Made by a program: the position numbers and the translations under genes. Below are positions 1 to 4,739 of a DNA stretch of 5,450 nucleotides, piece after piece. Within the stretch, counting starts at the first letter, position 1. Every line of letters starts with the position of its first letter. The stretch comes from Halovivax sp. (GTDB lineage Archaea; Halobacteriota; Halobacteria; Halobacteriales; Natrialbaceae): positions 1 to 5,450 of the forward strand of contig SLIS01000284.1 in assembly GCA_007135505.1 (NCBI GenBank), given 5' to 3'. Under the pieces are notes generated by a model. The model saw only the letters and a list, made by a program, of their open reading frames with translations. It was not told the origin of the DNA and ran no database searches.

Positions 1-883
1 GTTCGTCGAGGTCGTCGAGTTCGAGCGCGGCCTGTCCGAGGTCGGCCACGACCTGTTGCTGTTCGGCCCGCTTTGTGAGTTCCCGTTCGCGTTCGGTTCG
101 CTCGGTGACGTCCCGGCCGATACCCGCAAGCACCGTCTCGCCGTCCGGGGTGACGAGCGTCGACGCCGAGAATTCGTACGGGATGAGGGCGTCGTCTTTG
201 GTGAGAAACTCCGCTTCGACCTGTGCACGCCCCGTTTCGAATCCTTCCGCGATCGCCTCGGCGATCCGGTCCTGATCGGTCTCGTCGAAGAACGCCAGCG
301 CGTGCATCGAGGCGACCTCCGAATCCGAGTAGCCCGTTACCGCACAGAGACTCTCGTTCCACCGCTGCAGCGAGCCGTCGGGTTCGAGGACGTAGAAGAC
401 GTCGTGGACGGCGTTCAGAACGTCGTCCGTGTACTCCCGATAGCGTTCGAGCTGCTGGTTGCGAGCTTCAGCGTCGTGCGTTCGCGTTCTCGCTCGTCCG
501 TCGTTGATACCCACGGCGAGGCCCGCGACGCTGGCGAGGGCGGTCAGGATCGGCGGCGCCCTCGTGGAAACGCTCTCTCCGGGCTGGAGGTGGTAGACGA
601 CGAGGATGCCGGCCATGACGGCGAACCCGGCGAGCGACCAGCGAGCGATGCGCGGATAGAACTCGGGATCGATATCGGCGCGCGCGAGCCAATACGCCCC
701 ATAGACGAGGACGAACCCCGGCCCGGCCACCAGCACCGTCATGACGAGCGTATTGACGGGTGGGTTGCCCTGCCCACTCTCGAAGATCGCACGGCCGACG
801 GCAACGACGACGAATAGGCCACCGAGTAAGCCGATGGCGCGTCTCGCACCACCAGCGGATAGCAGTCGTCTCCGGGGTAACAT
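1..883 (-). CDS. Membrane-anchored PAS sensor protein, N-terminal part (likely histidine kinase or Bat-type sensor)
   Basis: Reading leftward from an ATG at 883, the frame stays open for 294 codons to the window edge, so the C-terminus is missing. Four hydrophobic segments are visible at about residues 16-34, 44-67, 83-99 and 109-127, followed by a charged linker (130-150). A PAS domain covers about 152-262, recognisable from the run DVFYVLEPDG, a W-N-E-S-L turn, the VTGYSDSE helix and the terminal GIGRDVTERTERERE PAC motif. After it comes a charged helix and QQQVVADLGQAALELDDLDE, which resembles the start of haloarchaeal GAF domains. It is therefore a membrane-tethered signal sensor. The output domain (HisKA/HATPase, or Bat HTH_10) lies outside the window, so the kinase label is inference. 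The start is chosen because an in-frame TAA lies at 908-910 upstream and a TATA-like box sits about 25 bases before it. It is divergent from the Nudix gene. Confidence 0.85.
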   Translation of the reverse strand, partial: MLPRRRLLSAGGARRAIGLLGGLFVVVAVGRAIFESGQGNPPVNTLVMTVLVAGPGFVLVYGAYWLARADIDPEFYPRIARWSLAGFAVMAGILVVYHLQPGESVSTRAPPILTALASVAGLAVGINDGRARTRTHDAEARNQQLERYREYTDDVLNAVHDVFYVLEPDGSLQRWNESLCAVTGYSDSEVASMHALAFFDETDQDRIAEAIAEGFETGRAQVEAEFLTKDDALIPYEFSASTLVTPDGETVLAGIGRDVTERTERERELTKRAEQQQVVADLGQAALELDDLDE

Positions 884-885
884 TA

Positions 886-903
886 GCCCCCTTAGGCGGG
901 GGC
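886..903. repeat. GC-rich perfect inverted repeat between TATA box and start codon of the sensor gene
   Basis: GCCCCC (886-891) and GGGGGC (898-903) are perfect complements around a 6-base centre TTAGGC. The repeat lies between the TATA-like box and the ATG of the leftward sensor gene, so it would be under RNA polymerase at the promoter (a repressor site). If transcription starts upstream, it would instead form a strong hairpin just before the start codon. The plus strand of a leftward leaderless mRNA would not contain it. Confidence 0.5.
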
Positions 904-905
904 CG

Positions 906-911
906 CATTAT
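906..911 (-). promoter_or_regulatory. TATA-like box for the PAS sensor gene
   Basis: On the minus strand ATAATG stands in a GC-rich setting, centred about 25 bases before the ATG at 883. That distance predicts transcription starting at or next to the start codon, the common leaderless arrangement in haloarchaea. It is called from spacing and composition only. Confidence 0.45.
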
Positions 912-939
912 GGGTCTTACGTTGGCCCAGCCACTCGCC

Positions 940-967
940 CGCTACGTCGGTTGCGAGAAACGTAGCG
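940..967. repeat. 8-bp perfect inverted repeat, candidate operator
   Basis: CGCTACGT (940-947) and ACGTAGCG (960-967) are perfect inverted copies separated by 12 bases, with 20 bases between arm centres, close to two helical turns. The site sits between the divergent sensor and Nudix genes, about 57-84 bases upstream of the sensor start. The geometry suits a dimeric DNA-binding protein, but no bound protein can be inferred. Confidence 0.4.
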
Positions 968-1018
968 CCACAGCTGTCGAGCGCCGGAACCTCGACCGCT
1001 CGTATCGTCGTTGAATAC

Positions 1019-1050
1019 CAATTGTTATGGTCTCAAGTAACTAATAATTG
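1019..1050 (+). promoter_or_regulatory. AT-rich promoter region of the Nudix gene with an imperfect dyad
   Basis: This is the most AT-rich stretch of the left half. CAATTGTTA (1019-1027) and TAATAATTG (1042-1050) are inverted copies matching at 8 of 9 positions, with a 14-base spacer. TTATGG (1025-1030), centred about 28 bases before the ATG at 1056, is the best TATA candidate, though weak. The dyad therefore brackets the expected TATA-to-start interval, where a repressor would act. Confidence 0.4.
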
Positions 1051-1055
1051 TCACG

Positions 1056-1595
1056 ATGGACATTCACGACGAGATCGGGGAACTGGTCGACGGGGTTGAT
1101 CCGATCGTCGAAACGGAAACGAATGTCGTCACCGCTGATGAATTCCGGGAGATCGAGGAATTTCTCCAGGGAACGCGCAACTGTACGGTCGGAGGGCTCG
1201 TCTACAACGACGAGGGGGAACTCCTGCTGTTGAAACACGCGGGGGAACCGGGGTGGCTCCAACCCGGTGGCATGGTCGAACGGGGCGAATCCCTCGAAGC
1301 CGCACTCGAACGCGAAATACGCGAGGAAACGGGCGTCGACGCTGCCGTGGAGGACCCGTTTTTCGTCCGGCGTGGGGAGTACGTATCCGAGGAGGCCGAG
1401 ATCACGTGGTACAGTACGTTGTTCTTTGCTGAAGCGATAGCGCCGTCCATTGGCACTGAACTCGGGCTCGAAGACGAGGAGATCGTTGCTGCACAGTGGT
1501 TTCCGGAATTGCCAGCCCAGCTCCACGAACTCGCCAGTCGGGAGCGATTCCGGAAGGCGATGCGAGAAATTAACAGTCGCCGCTCGGACGGGTGA
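1056..1595 (+). CDS. Nudix hydrolase
   Basis: A 179-residue acidic protein with a complete Nudix box at residues 72-94: G72, E78, then R86-E87-I88-R89-E90-E91 and G93, exactly matching G-x5-E-x7-R-E-U-x-E-E-x-G-U. The catalytic Mg-binding glutamates are all present. The fold begins at about residue 43 (TVGGLVYNDEGELLLLK) and the strand before the box ends GWLQPGG. Residues 1-42 form an acidic N-terminal extension without a recognised motif. Family members hydrolyse nucleoside diphosphate-linked compounds such as oxidised or non-canonical nucleotides, NADH or ADP-ribose. Nothing here fixes the substrate, although the WLQPGG lead-in is common in nucleotide-type members. The enzyme should be cytosolic. 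It is divergent from the sensor gene and has no close downstream partner, so it is probably monocistronic. The ATG at 1056 is chosen from the upstream AT-rich promoter and the short leader. Confidence 0.93.
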   Translation: MDIHDEIGELVDGVDPIVETETNVVTADEFREIEEFLQGTRNCTVGGLVYNDEGELLLLKHAGEPGWLQPGGMVERGESLEAALEREIREETGVDAAVEDPFFVRRGEYVSEEAEITWYSTLFFAEAIAPSIGTELGLEDEEIVAAQWFPELPAQLHELASRERFRKAMREINSRRSDG

Positions 1596-1622
1596 CATCC
1601 GCTCTACGCCGCAGTGCGAGGA

Positions 1623-1629
1623 TTCTTTT
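1623..1629 (+). terminator. Possible oligo-T terminator of the Nudix gene
   Basis: TTCTTTT begins 28 bases after the Nudix stop codon. Short T-runs are the usual archaeal termination signal and this is a clear one in a T-poor neighbourhood. No stable hairpin directly precedes it. Confidence 0.4.
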
Positions 1630-1636
1630 CCAGCAC

Positions 1637-1729
1637 GTCCGAATCGCGCCAGCAGGAACTCGAGACGCTCCTGGAGCGCGGTAACGATCGCAGCAGGACA
1701 CGGAGCGGATCGAGACGCGCGATTCGGAC
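1637..1729. repeat. 93-base segment bounded by a 13-bp perfect inverted repeat
   Basis: GTCCGAATCGCGC (1637-1649) and GCGCGATTCGGAC (1717-1729) are perfect inverted copies around a 67-base interior. The interior holds a second perfect palindrome, CGCTCC-T-GGAGCG (1666-1678), and two AGCAGGA words (1651-1657 and 1692-1698). As RNA it would fold into a long stem with an internal arm; as DNA it resembles the ends of a tiny non-coding element. No target-site duplication is evident. Confidence 0.55.
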
Positions 1730-1730
1730 A

Positions 1731-1765
1731 GGCCGGTGCTACCGGTGGTGACACGGCTACCGGCC
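1731..1765. repeat. 7-bp hairpin adjoining the 13-bp inverted repeat
   Basis: GGCCGGT (1731-1737) pairs perfectly with ACCGGCC (1759-1765), leaving a 21-base loop. It begins one base after the 13-bp inverted repeat ends, so the two could be parts of one structured transcript. Confidence 0.35.
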
Positions 1766-1793
1766 AACCAATTATTGACACGGCTACCGACCA
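1749..1793. repeat. Direct repeat, two 18-base copies 27 bases apart
   Basis: TGACACGGCTACCGGCCA (1749-1766) recurs as TGACACGGCTACCGACCA (1776-1793), matching at 17 of 18 positions with a period of 27 bases. The 9 bases between them are AT-rich (ACCAATTAT). It could be a small tandem duplication or paired protein-binding sites; its period is a multiple of three, but no convincing gene covers it. Confidence 0.6.
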
Positions 1794-1935
1794 CCCGATG
1801 GATCATTGTGTTGGACGCAGTCGCGGTCGGCAGACTGGGTCGTGTCGTGGGTGGACGGTTAGCCGAGACGCCCTCGTCGTTCGTCCATGTCTGTCCCAAT
1901 TGTCCGGTACCCACCCGAGTCACTGCACTTCGGTT

Positions 1936-1954
1936 GCGGGGGTGAACCCCTCGC
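1936..1954 (-). terminator. Hairpin at the 3' end of the chrA-like gene, weak terminator candidate
   Basis: The segment folds into a 7-bp stem (with one G-T wobble) and a 5-base loop, GCGGGGG against CCCCTCGC on the plus strand. It touches the TAG stop of the leftward transporter gene. No T-run follows it in the direction of transcription, so termination is uncertain. Confidence 0.3.
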
Positions 1955-3351
1955 TACAGGACGAAGAACGCACCGACGCCGATCGCACCGCCACCGGCGA
2001 TGAGATAGACAGCGTGTATTCCGCGAACGAACAACCAGTAGGTCGCGACGGCAAGGAGAACCGTAAACAGGTCGACGATCAGGTCACCGATGGCGACGGG
2101 AACGCTCGGCTGTTCGACGATGAACGATTCCCCTGCGAGCAGGACCGTTGCGCCGAGGATCGCGCCGATGACGGCGGCGTTGACGGCGATCAGCGCGGTC
2201 TGGACGATCTCGTTCTCGCGGATTTTGGCGAAGTAGGGAAAGAAGCCGATAATAAAGGCAAACGACGGGCCGAAGGCGCCAACGGTCGCCACGAGGGCGC
2301 CGAGAACGGCGATGGCGATGATCCCGCCCGAGACGTCGAGCATGAGTTTGTAGCCGACGAACGCCGTCGTCATCACGACCGGGCCGGGGGACAACTGGCC
2401 GATTGCGATCCCGTCGACGAATTCCCGCCCGGTCATCCAGCCGAACTCGCGGACGACGTAGAGTTCGATGAACGGGATCAGGACGAGGCCGCCGCCGTAG
2501 ATGAACGAGCCCGTATAGAGCATGAACGCAAAGAGCTGGATCCACGGATTCGCCCACAGTGCCACCAGCACGCCCCAGAGCGGACTCGCCTGGATCGCAC
2601 CCACCACGGCGGGCCCGAGCAGGGCGAGAATGCGATCACGGAGCACGAACAATCCGCCGGCGATGGCCCCGGCGATCGCCCACGGCGTCACTCGCCGGGC
2701 GTTCGTTCGAATCCACGCGGAGCGATAGACGACGACCCCGACGAGGCCGGCGACGACGAACAACAGCACCGGATTCGTACCCAGAACGGCCATCACGATC
2801 GTCGTGGCGACGAGCAACACGACGAGCAGGTAGTCGATATTCCAGGTGTCGTCGCCGATTCGAACCGTCGCGTCCGTTCGGCCGTCCGCGAAGGCGCTGT
2901 GGGTCATCGAGTAACAGGCACCGACGATGAGCCCGATCACGACGGGATTGATCCCGTAAAACAGCGCCTCGACTGCCGGCACCTGTTGATAGGCGAAGTA
3001 GAGCCACGAGAAGAACACGACGATGACGAACGTCGGCACCATGAAGAACAACCCGGCGACGAGAGCGCCCTTCGTGCCGGCGTAGATCCAGCCCATAAAT
3101 ATGCCGAGCTGGGTCGATGCCGGACCCGGCAACATATTACAGATCGCGAGCCCTTCCATGAAGGTCGACTGGTCGGTCCACTCCTTGCTATCCTCGCCGA
3201 CGAGATCGTCTTCCATCATCGCGATGTGGACCATCGGTCCGCCGAAGCCAACGATGCCGATGAACAGGAAGTAACGCGCGATCTCGACGAGCTTGCCCGG
3301 CGTGGACTGACCAGCGTACTCGGTCGCCCCATCGCCCGCCGAATCAGCCAT
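1954..3351 (-). CDS. chrA: CHR-family ion transporter (ChrA-type, two-domain form)
   Basis: A 465-residue multi-spanning membrane protein with the duplicated architecture of long-chain ChrA proteins. The N-terminal half carries GFGGP (residues 35-39), the amphipathic segment to W58, and LPGP (74-77), followed by GALVAGLFFMVPTFVIVVFF. The C-terminal half repeats the pattern as YGGGLVLIPF (285-294), W305, and QLSPGP (319-324), then GGIIAIAVLGALVATVGAFGP. Hydrophilic linkers lie at about 155-172 and 211-220. Characterised bacterial homologues (TC 2.A.51) export chromate across the cytoplasmic membrane; many homologues have untested substrates, so chromate is inference. The ATG at 3351 is used because the family N-terminus starts soon after. 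It overlaps the end of a small upstream ORF by 8 bases, and GAGGAG lies too far (16 bases) upstream to be a normal ribosome-binding site. Its regulator candidate is the HTH_10 gene upstream. Confidence 0.9.
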   Translation of the reverse strand: MADSAGDGATEYAGQSTPGKLVEIARYFLFIGIVGFGGPMVHIAMMEDDLVGEDSKEWTDQSTFMEGLAICNMLPGPASTQLGIFMGWIYAGTKGALVAGLFFMVPTFVIVVFFSWLYFAYQQVPAVEALFYGINPVVIGLIVGACYSMTHSAFADGRTDATVRIGDDTWNIDYLLVVLLVATTIVMAVLGTNPVLLFVVAGLVGVVVYRSAWIRTNARRVTPWAIAGAIAGGLFVLRDRILALLGPAVVGAIQASPLWGVLVALWANPWIQLFAFMLYTGSFIYGGGLVLIPFIELYVVREFGWMTGREFVDGIAIGQLSPGPVVMTTAFVGYKLMLDVSGGIIAIAVLGALVATVGAFGPSFAFIIGFFPYFAKIRENEIVQTALIAVNAAVIGAILGATVLLAGESFIVEQPSVPVAIGDLIVDLFTVLLAVATYWLFVRGIHAVYLIAGGGAIGVGAFFVL

Positions 3352-3466
3352 CGGTATAGCCGTCCGGCTCCTCGACGAGGGACCGATCGATTCCCACGGG
3401 CGGAGTACGATCAGTTCCCACGGGCGGGGTACGTGTCATCGCCCGTGAGATGCGCTGTCGGTGCAT
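3344..3466 (-). CDS. Putative 40-residue leader peptide with 8-residue tandem repeats, overlapping the chrA start
   Basis: From an ATG at 3466 a 40-codon frame runs to TGA at 3344-3346, ending inside the first codons of the transporter gene as ATGGCTGA, an 8-base stop/start overlap. Residues 12-19 and 20-27 are RTPPVGTD and RTPPVGID, the exact in-frame product of a 24-nt tandem duplication, then RSLVEEPDGYTDG. A TATA-like box (CTATTTA) is centred 27 bases before this ATG, so a leaderless mRNA would begin with this codon. I do not recognise the peptide. It may act by translational coupling or reinitiation to control the transporter, which lacks a good ribosome-binding site. A second in-frame ATG at 3439 could also be used. 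The alternative is a non-coding 5' leader whose repeats are protein-binding sites. Confidence 0.45.
   Translation of the reverse strand: MHRQRISRAMTRTPPVGTDRTPPVGIDRSLVEEPDGYTDG
3386..3433. repeat. 24-nt tandem duplication, two copies
   Basis: Adjacent 24-base units at 3386-3409 and 3410-3433 match at 21 of 24 positions; the core TTCCCACGGGCGG is identical. Read leftward they encode two copies of an RTPPVG-x-D octapeptide, the period being exactly eight codons. Two of the three differences fall in one Thr/Ile codon and one is silent. Confidence 0.8.
3419..3447. repeat. 8-bp perfect inverted repeat sharing the tandem-repeat core, candidate operator
   Basis: CACGGGCG at 3419-3426 is mirrored by CGCCCGTG at 3440-3447 with a 13-base spacer. 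The same word occurs a third time at 3395-3402. The three copies are centred 24 and 21 bases apart, near two helical turns each, which suits cooperative binding just downstream of the predicted transcription start. Confidence 0.45.
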
Positions 3467-3489
3467 GCACTATCGTCCGACCACCGACG

Positions 3490-3496
3490 TAAATAG
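3490..3496 (-). promoter_or_regulatory. TATA-like box for the leader ORF and chrA-like gene
   Basis: CTATTTA on the minus strand is the best TATA candidate between the HTH gene and the transporter. It is centred 27 bases before the ATG of the small leader ORF at 3466. From the HTH stop to this box (3497-3665) I see no gene, only a 10-bp GCCTCGAGGC palindrome at 3548-3557. An independent promoter here would mean the transporter is not simply read through from the regulator. Confidence 0.5.
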
Positions 3497-3665
3497 CGTA
3501 CCGCCAGTAGCCGGTCCCAATCGACCATCCCGACCGACGCGTAAACCGCCTCGAGGCTCGACCCCGAGGCAGTGTACCCCATCCGAAGTCACGCACCGCC
3601 GCCCGCCATCACGAGCCAGTCCACACGATCCACCCGGCCGCGTTCGTGCGAGCGATTCCTGCCCG

Positions 3666-4415
3666 CTACCCTTGCTTCCCGACCCGAGCGACGTCCCCCG
3701 TCGCGGGTTCGGCTGCACTCGTCCCCAGGCTGTCGTCGTCCGTCCCGAGTAGCAGTCGTACGAACCGGCCGACGTTGGTGAGGACCTTGTTCTCCGCCTT
3801 CCGCAGGTGTTCCTCGTAGGTCGAGCGGGCGACCGACGTCCGCTCGGCCAGCTCGCTCACCGAGGCCTTCCGGGGTTGTTCGTAGTAGCCGCTGTCGAGG
3901 GCGAGTCGCAGCGCGGCCAGCTGTCGGTCGGTCACCCCGTCGAACAGCTGGTCGATCGGCGCCAGCTGACTGTGGGGCACCCGGGTTTCCTCGAGACCGC
4001 GCTTCGAGAGCACCTCGATGTCGCGGTCGGCTTCGAGGTCGTCGTACAGCGCGGCGATGTTCGCCTCGTCGAAGGCGATCACGGTGTAGTGTTCCCACCC
4101 CTGCCGGTGGACCGTCGGCGGCTGGTAGAGACAGTCGTGGGCCTCGAATCGCTCGATGATCGACTCCTCCAGCGAGCACAGACACGACTGCAAGACGACG
4201 TGCAGTCCCGACTCGCCGCTACTCTCGTGTAGCACCGTCCCCAGCCGCTCGATGGCGTCGAGGACGTCTCCGTCCGGCGTCTCCCCCGCGGTGACCTCGA
4301 GGACCTGGCAGTCGCTCAGGTACCACTCCCTGATCGTGAGGTCCGGATACGCCTCCGAGAGCTCCCGGTCCGGACCCTCGTGGCGAATACGAAACGACGC
4401 CTGGTACAGTCCCAT
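3666..4415 (-). CDS. Bat-type (HTH_10) transcriptional regulator with a cysteine-containing sensor domain
   Basis: A 249-residue protein. The C-terminal part (about 158-212: DGVTDRQLAALRLALDSGYY, then SVSELAERTSVARSTYEEHLRKAENK) is a clear HTH_10 domain of the bacterio-opsin activator type found throughout haloarchaea. The N-terminal 150 residues form an alpha/beta-looking sensor region of unknown ligand with four cysteines: C36, the CxC pair C78/C80, and C95, plus histidines at 72, 93, 103 and 109. These could bind a metal or act as a redox switch, which is inference. A low-complexity tail (224-249) ends the protein. No membrane segment is seen, so it is cytosolic. It is transcribed divergently from the MFS gene across an 85-base promoter region and upstream of the chrA-like gene on the same strand, making it the likely regulator of one or both. 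The start at 4415 has a TATA-like box about 25 bases upstream. Confidence 0.88.
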   Translation of the reverse strand: MGLYQASFRIRHEGPDRELSEAYPDLTIREWYLSDCQVLEVTAGETPDGDVLDAIERLGTVLHESSGESGLHVVLQSCLCSLEESIIERFEAHDCLYQPPTVHRQGWEHYTVIAFDEANIAALYDDLEADRDIEVLSKRGLEETRVPHSQLAPIDQLFDGVTDRQLAALRLALDSGYYEQPRKASVSELAERTSVARSTYEEHLRKAENKVLTNVGRFVRLLLGTDDDSLGTSAAEPATGDVARVGKQG

Positions 4416-4436
4416 ACCGTCACAACGCCCTCGCCG

Positions 4437-4443
4437 TCAATAG
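4437..4443 (-). promoter_or_regulatory. TATA-like box for the HTH_10 regulator
   Basis: CTATTGA on the minus strand is centred about 25 bases before the ATG at 4415, compatible with a leaderless transcript. A second candidate, GTTATG near 4454-4459, would give a leader of roughly 16 bases; the sequence alone does not decide. Confidence 0.4.
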
Positions 4444-4489
4444 GGGTGCCGGTCATAACCTGCAGTCGTTATATTCCCGACCGGCCCCT
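4442..4489. promoter_or_regulatory. Nested inverted repeats in the divergent regulator/MFS promoter, candidate operator
   Basis: The outer arms AGGGG-TG-CCGGTC (4442-4454) and GACCGGCCCCT (4479-4489) are perfect complements except for a 2-base bulge. Inside them ATAAC (4455-4459) and GTTAT (4468-4472) form a second dyad around CTGCAG. The structure overlaps the TATA candidates of both divergent transcripts, so one bound protein could control both. Self-regulation by the adjacent HTH_10 protein is the simplest guess. Confidence 0.5.
4469..4475 (+). promoter_or_regulatory. TATA-like box for the MFS leader ORF
   Basis: TTATATT is the most TATA-like sequence in the right half of the window. It is centred 29 bases before the ATG at 4501, so transcription would start at or within about four bases of that codon rather than near the transporter start 239 bases further on. 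Confidence 0.55.
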
Positions 4490-4500
4490 CAGTGACTTCC

Positions 4501-4737
4501 ATGTCGAACACCTGTCTCGCCGGTCCCATCGATCGGCCTCGACGGATCGCCCGTGACGTTCCGACCGATCGATCCGGCCCCGTCGAACGCGCCGGTCCCA
4601 CCGAATGCATCGGTCCCATCGATCGCGCCGACCCTATCGAACGCATCGGCCTCGTCGAACGCGCTAAACCCCTCGAACGTCGCGTCGCACCGCCGTCGCC
4701 GAACGCCGCCGTACCGATGGACGGGGTCGCGGCGTAA
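4501..4737 (+). CDS. Putative 78-residue hexapeptide-repeat protein preceding the MFS gene
   Basis: The frame opens with ATG at 4501, correctly spaced from a strong TATA-like box, and stops at TAA 4735-4737, two bases before the MFS start. Residues 8-61 read as nine consecutive six-residue units: GPIDRP, RRIARD, VPTDRS, GPVERA, GPTECI, GPIDRA, DPIERI, GLVERA, KPLERR (consensus G-P-[IV]-[DE]-R-A). Two cysteines (C5, C36) are present. There is no signal peptide or membrane segment and I know no family for it. Differences between units are mostly conservative (Asp/Glu, Ile/Val/Leu), which favours coding but does not prove it. A GTG at 4492 is an alternative start. The abutment suggests cotranscription and perhaps translational coupling with the transporter. 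The alternative is an untranslated leader carrying an 18-nt repeat. Confidence 0.5.
   Translation: MSNTCLAGPIDRPRRIARDVPTDRSGPVERAGPTECIGPIDRADPIERIGLVERAKPLERRVAPPSPNAAVPMDGVAA
4522..4683. repeat. Degenerate 18-nt tandem repeat, nine units
   Basis: Nine 18-base units run without a break from 4522 to 4683. The best-preserved are 4576-4593, 4594-4611, 4612-4629, 4630-4647 and 4648-4665, with consensus near GGTCCCATCGAACGCGCC. Units two and three (4540-4575) are eroded but keep the phase. The period is six codons. The array fills most of the interval between the predicted promoter and the MFS start. Confidence 0.8.
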
Positions 4738-4739
4738 GC

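Larger units (their letters stand above)
1596..1953. other. Gene-free convergent intergenic region with structured repeats
   Basis: About 358 bases separate the stop of the Nudix gene from the stop of the convergent chrA-like gene. Open frames exist on both strands (for example 1570-1923 minus and 1736-1945 plus), but none shows a family motif, a start-site signal or haloarchaeal acidic composition, and none is called. What the region does hold is a T-rich run, a 13-bp perfect inverted repeat, a neighbouring 7-bp hairpin and a 17/18 direct repeat, each listed separately. It could hold a structured RNA or the decayed remains of an insertion. Confidence 0.6.

Noticed and set aside
56..817. Plus-strand frame of 253 codons opposite the PAS sensor
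   Set aside because: The minus strand encodes four hydrophobic segments and a clear PAS/PAC domain in the same stretch, so this is its antisense image.
468..908. Alternative minus-strand frame from an ATG at 908
   Set aside because: It is Arg-rich with no domain and is out of frame with the membrane segments and PAS domain starting at 883.
1041..1781. A 246-codon minus-strand frame opposite the Nudix gene
   Set aside because: It is antisense to a gene with a perfect Nudix box, has no family motif and starts in the structured spacer.
1570..1923. A 117-codon minus-strand frame in the convergent spacer with repeated GSRV
   Set aside because: The GSRV repetition is explained by the 27-bp direct repeat. 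Composition is not haloarchaeal-acidic, no promoter is visible and it overlaps the Nudix 3' end.
1736..1945. A 69-codon plus-strand frame starting at a GTG in the same spacer
   Set aside because: No start signal and no recognisable motif; the TRLP repetition again comes from the direct repeat.
1450..3492. A 680-codon open frame on the plus strand opposite the CHR transporter
   Set aside because: It is very hydrophilic and Asp/Glu/Arg/His-rich, the expected antisense image of a GC-rich membrane protein gene. It has no motif and overlaps the well-supported transporter throughout.
3411..3596. 61-codon minus-strand frame upstream of the chrA-like gene
   Set aside because: It starts upstream of the predicted TATA box, has no motif, and competes with the better-placed leader ORF at 3344-3466.
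3589..4185. Out-of-frame minus-strand frame inside the HTH_10 gene
   Set aside because: Arg-rich shadow of the regulator; the HTH_10 helix-turn-helix is read in the other frame.
4522..4683. CRISPR array
   Set aside because: The units are contiguous, 18 bases long and degenerate, with no unique spacers and no cas genes nearby.
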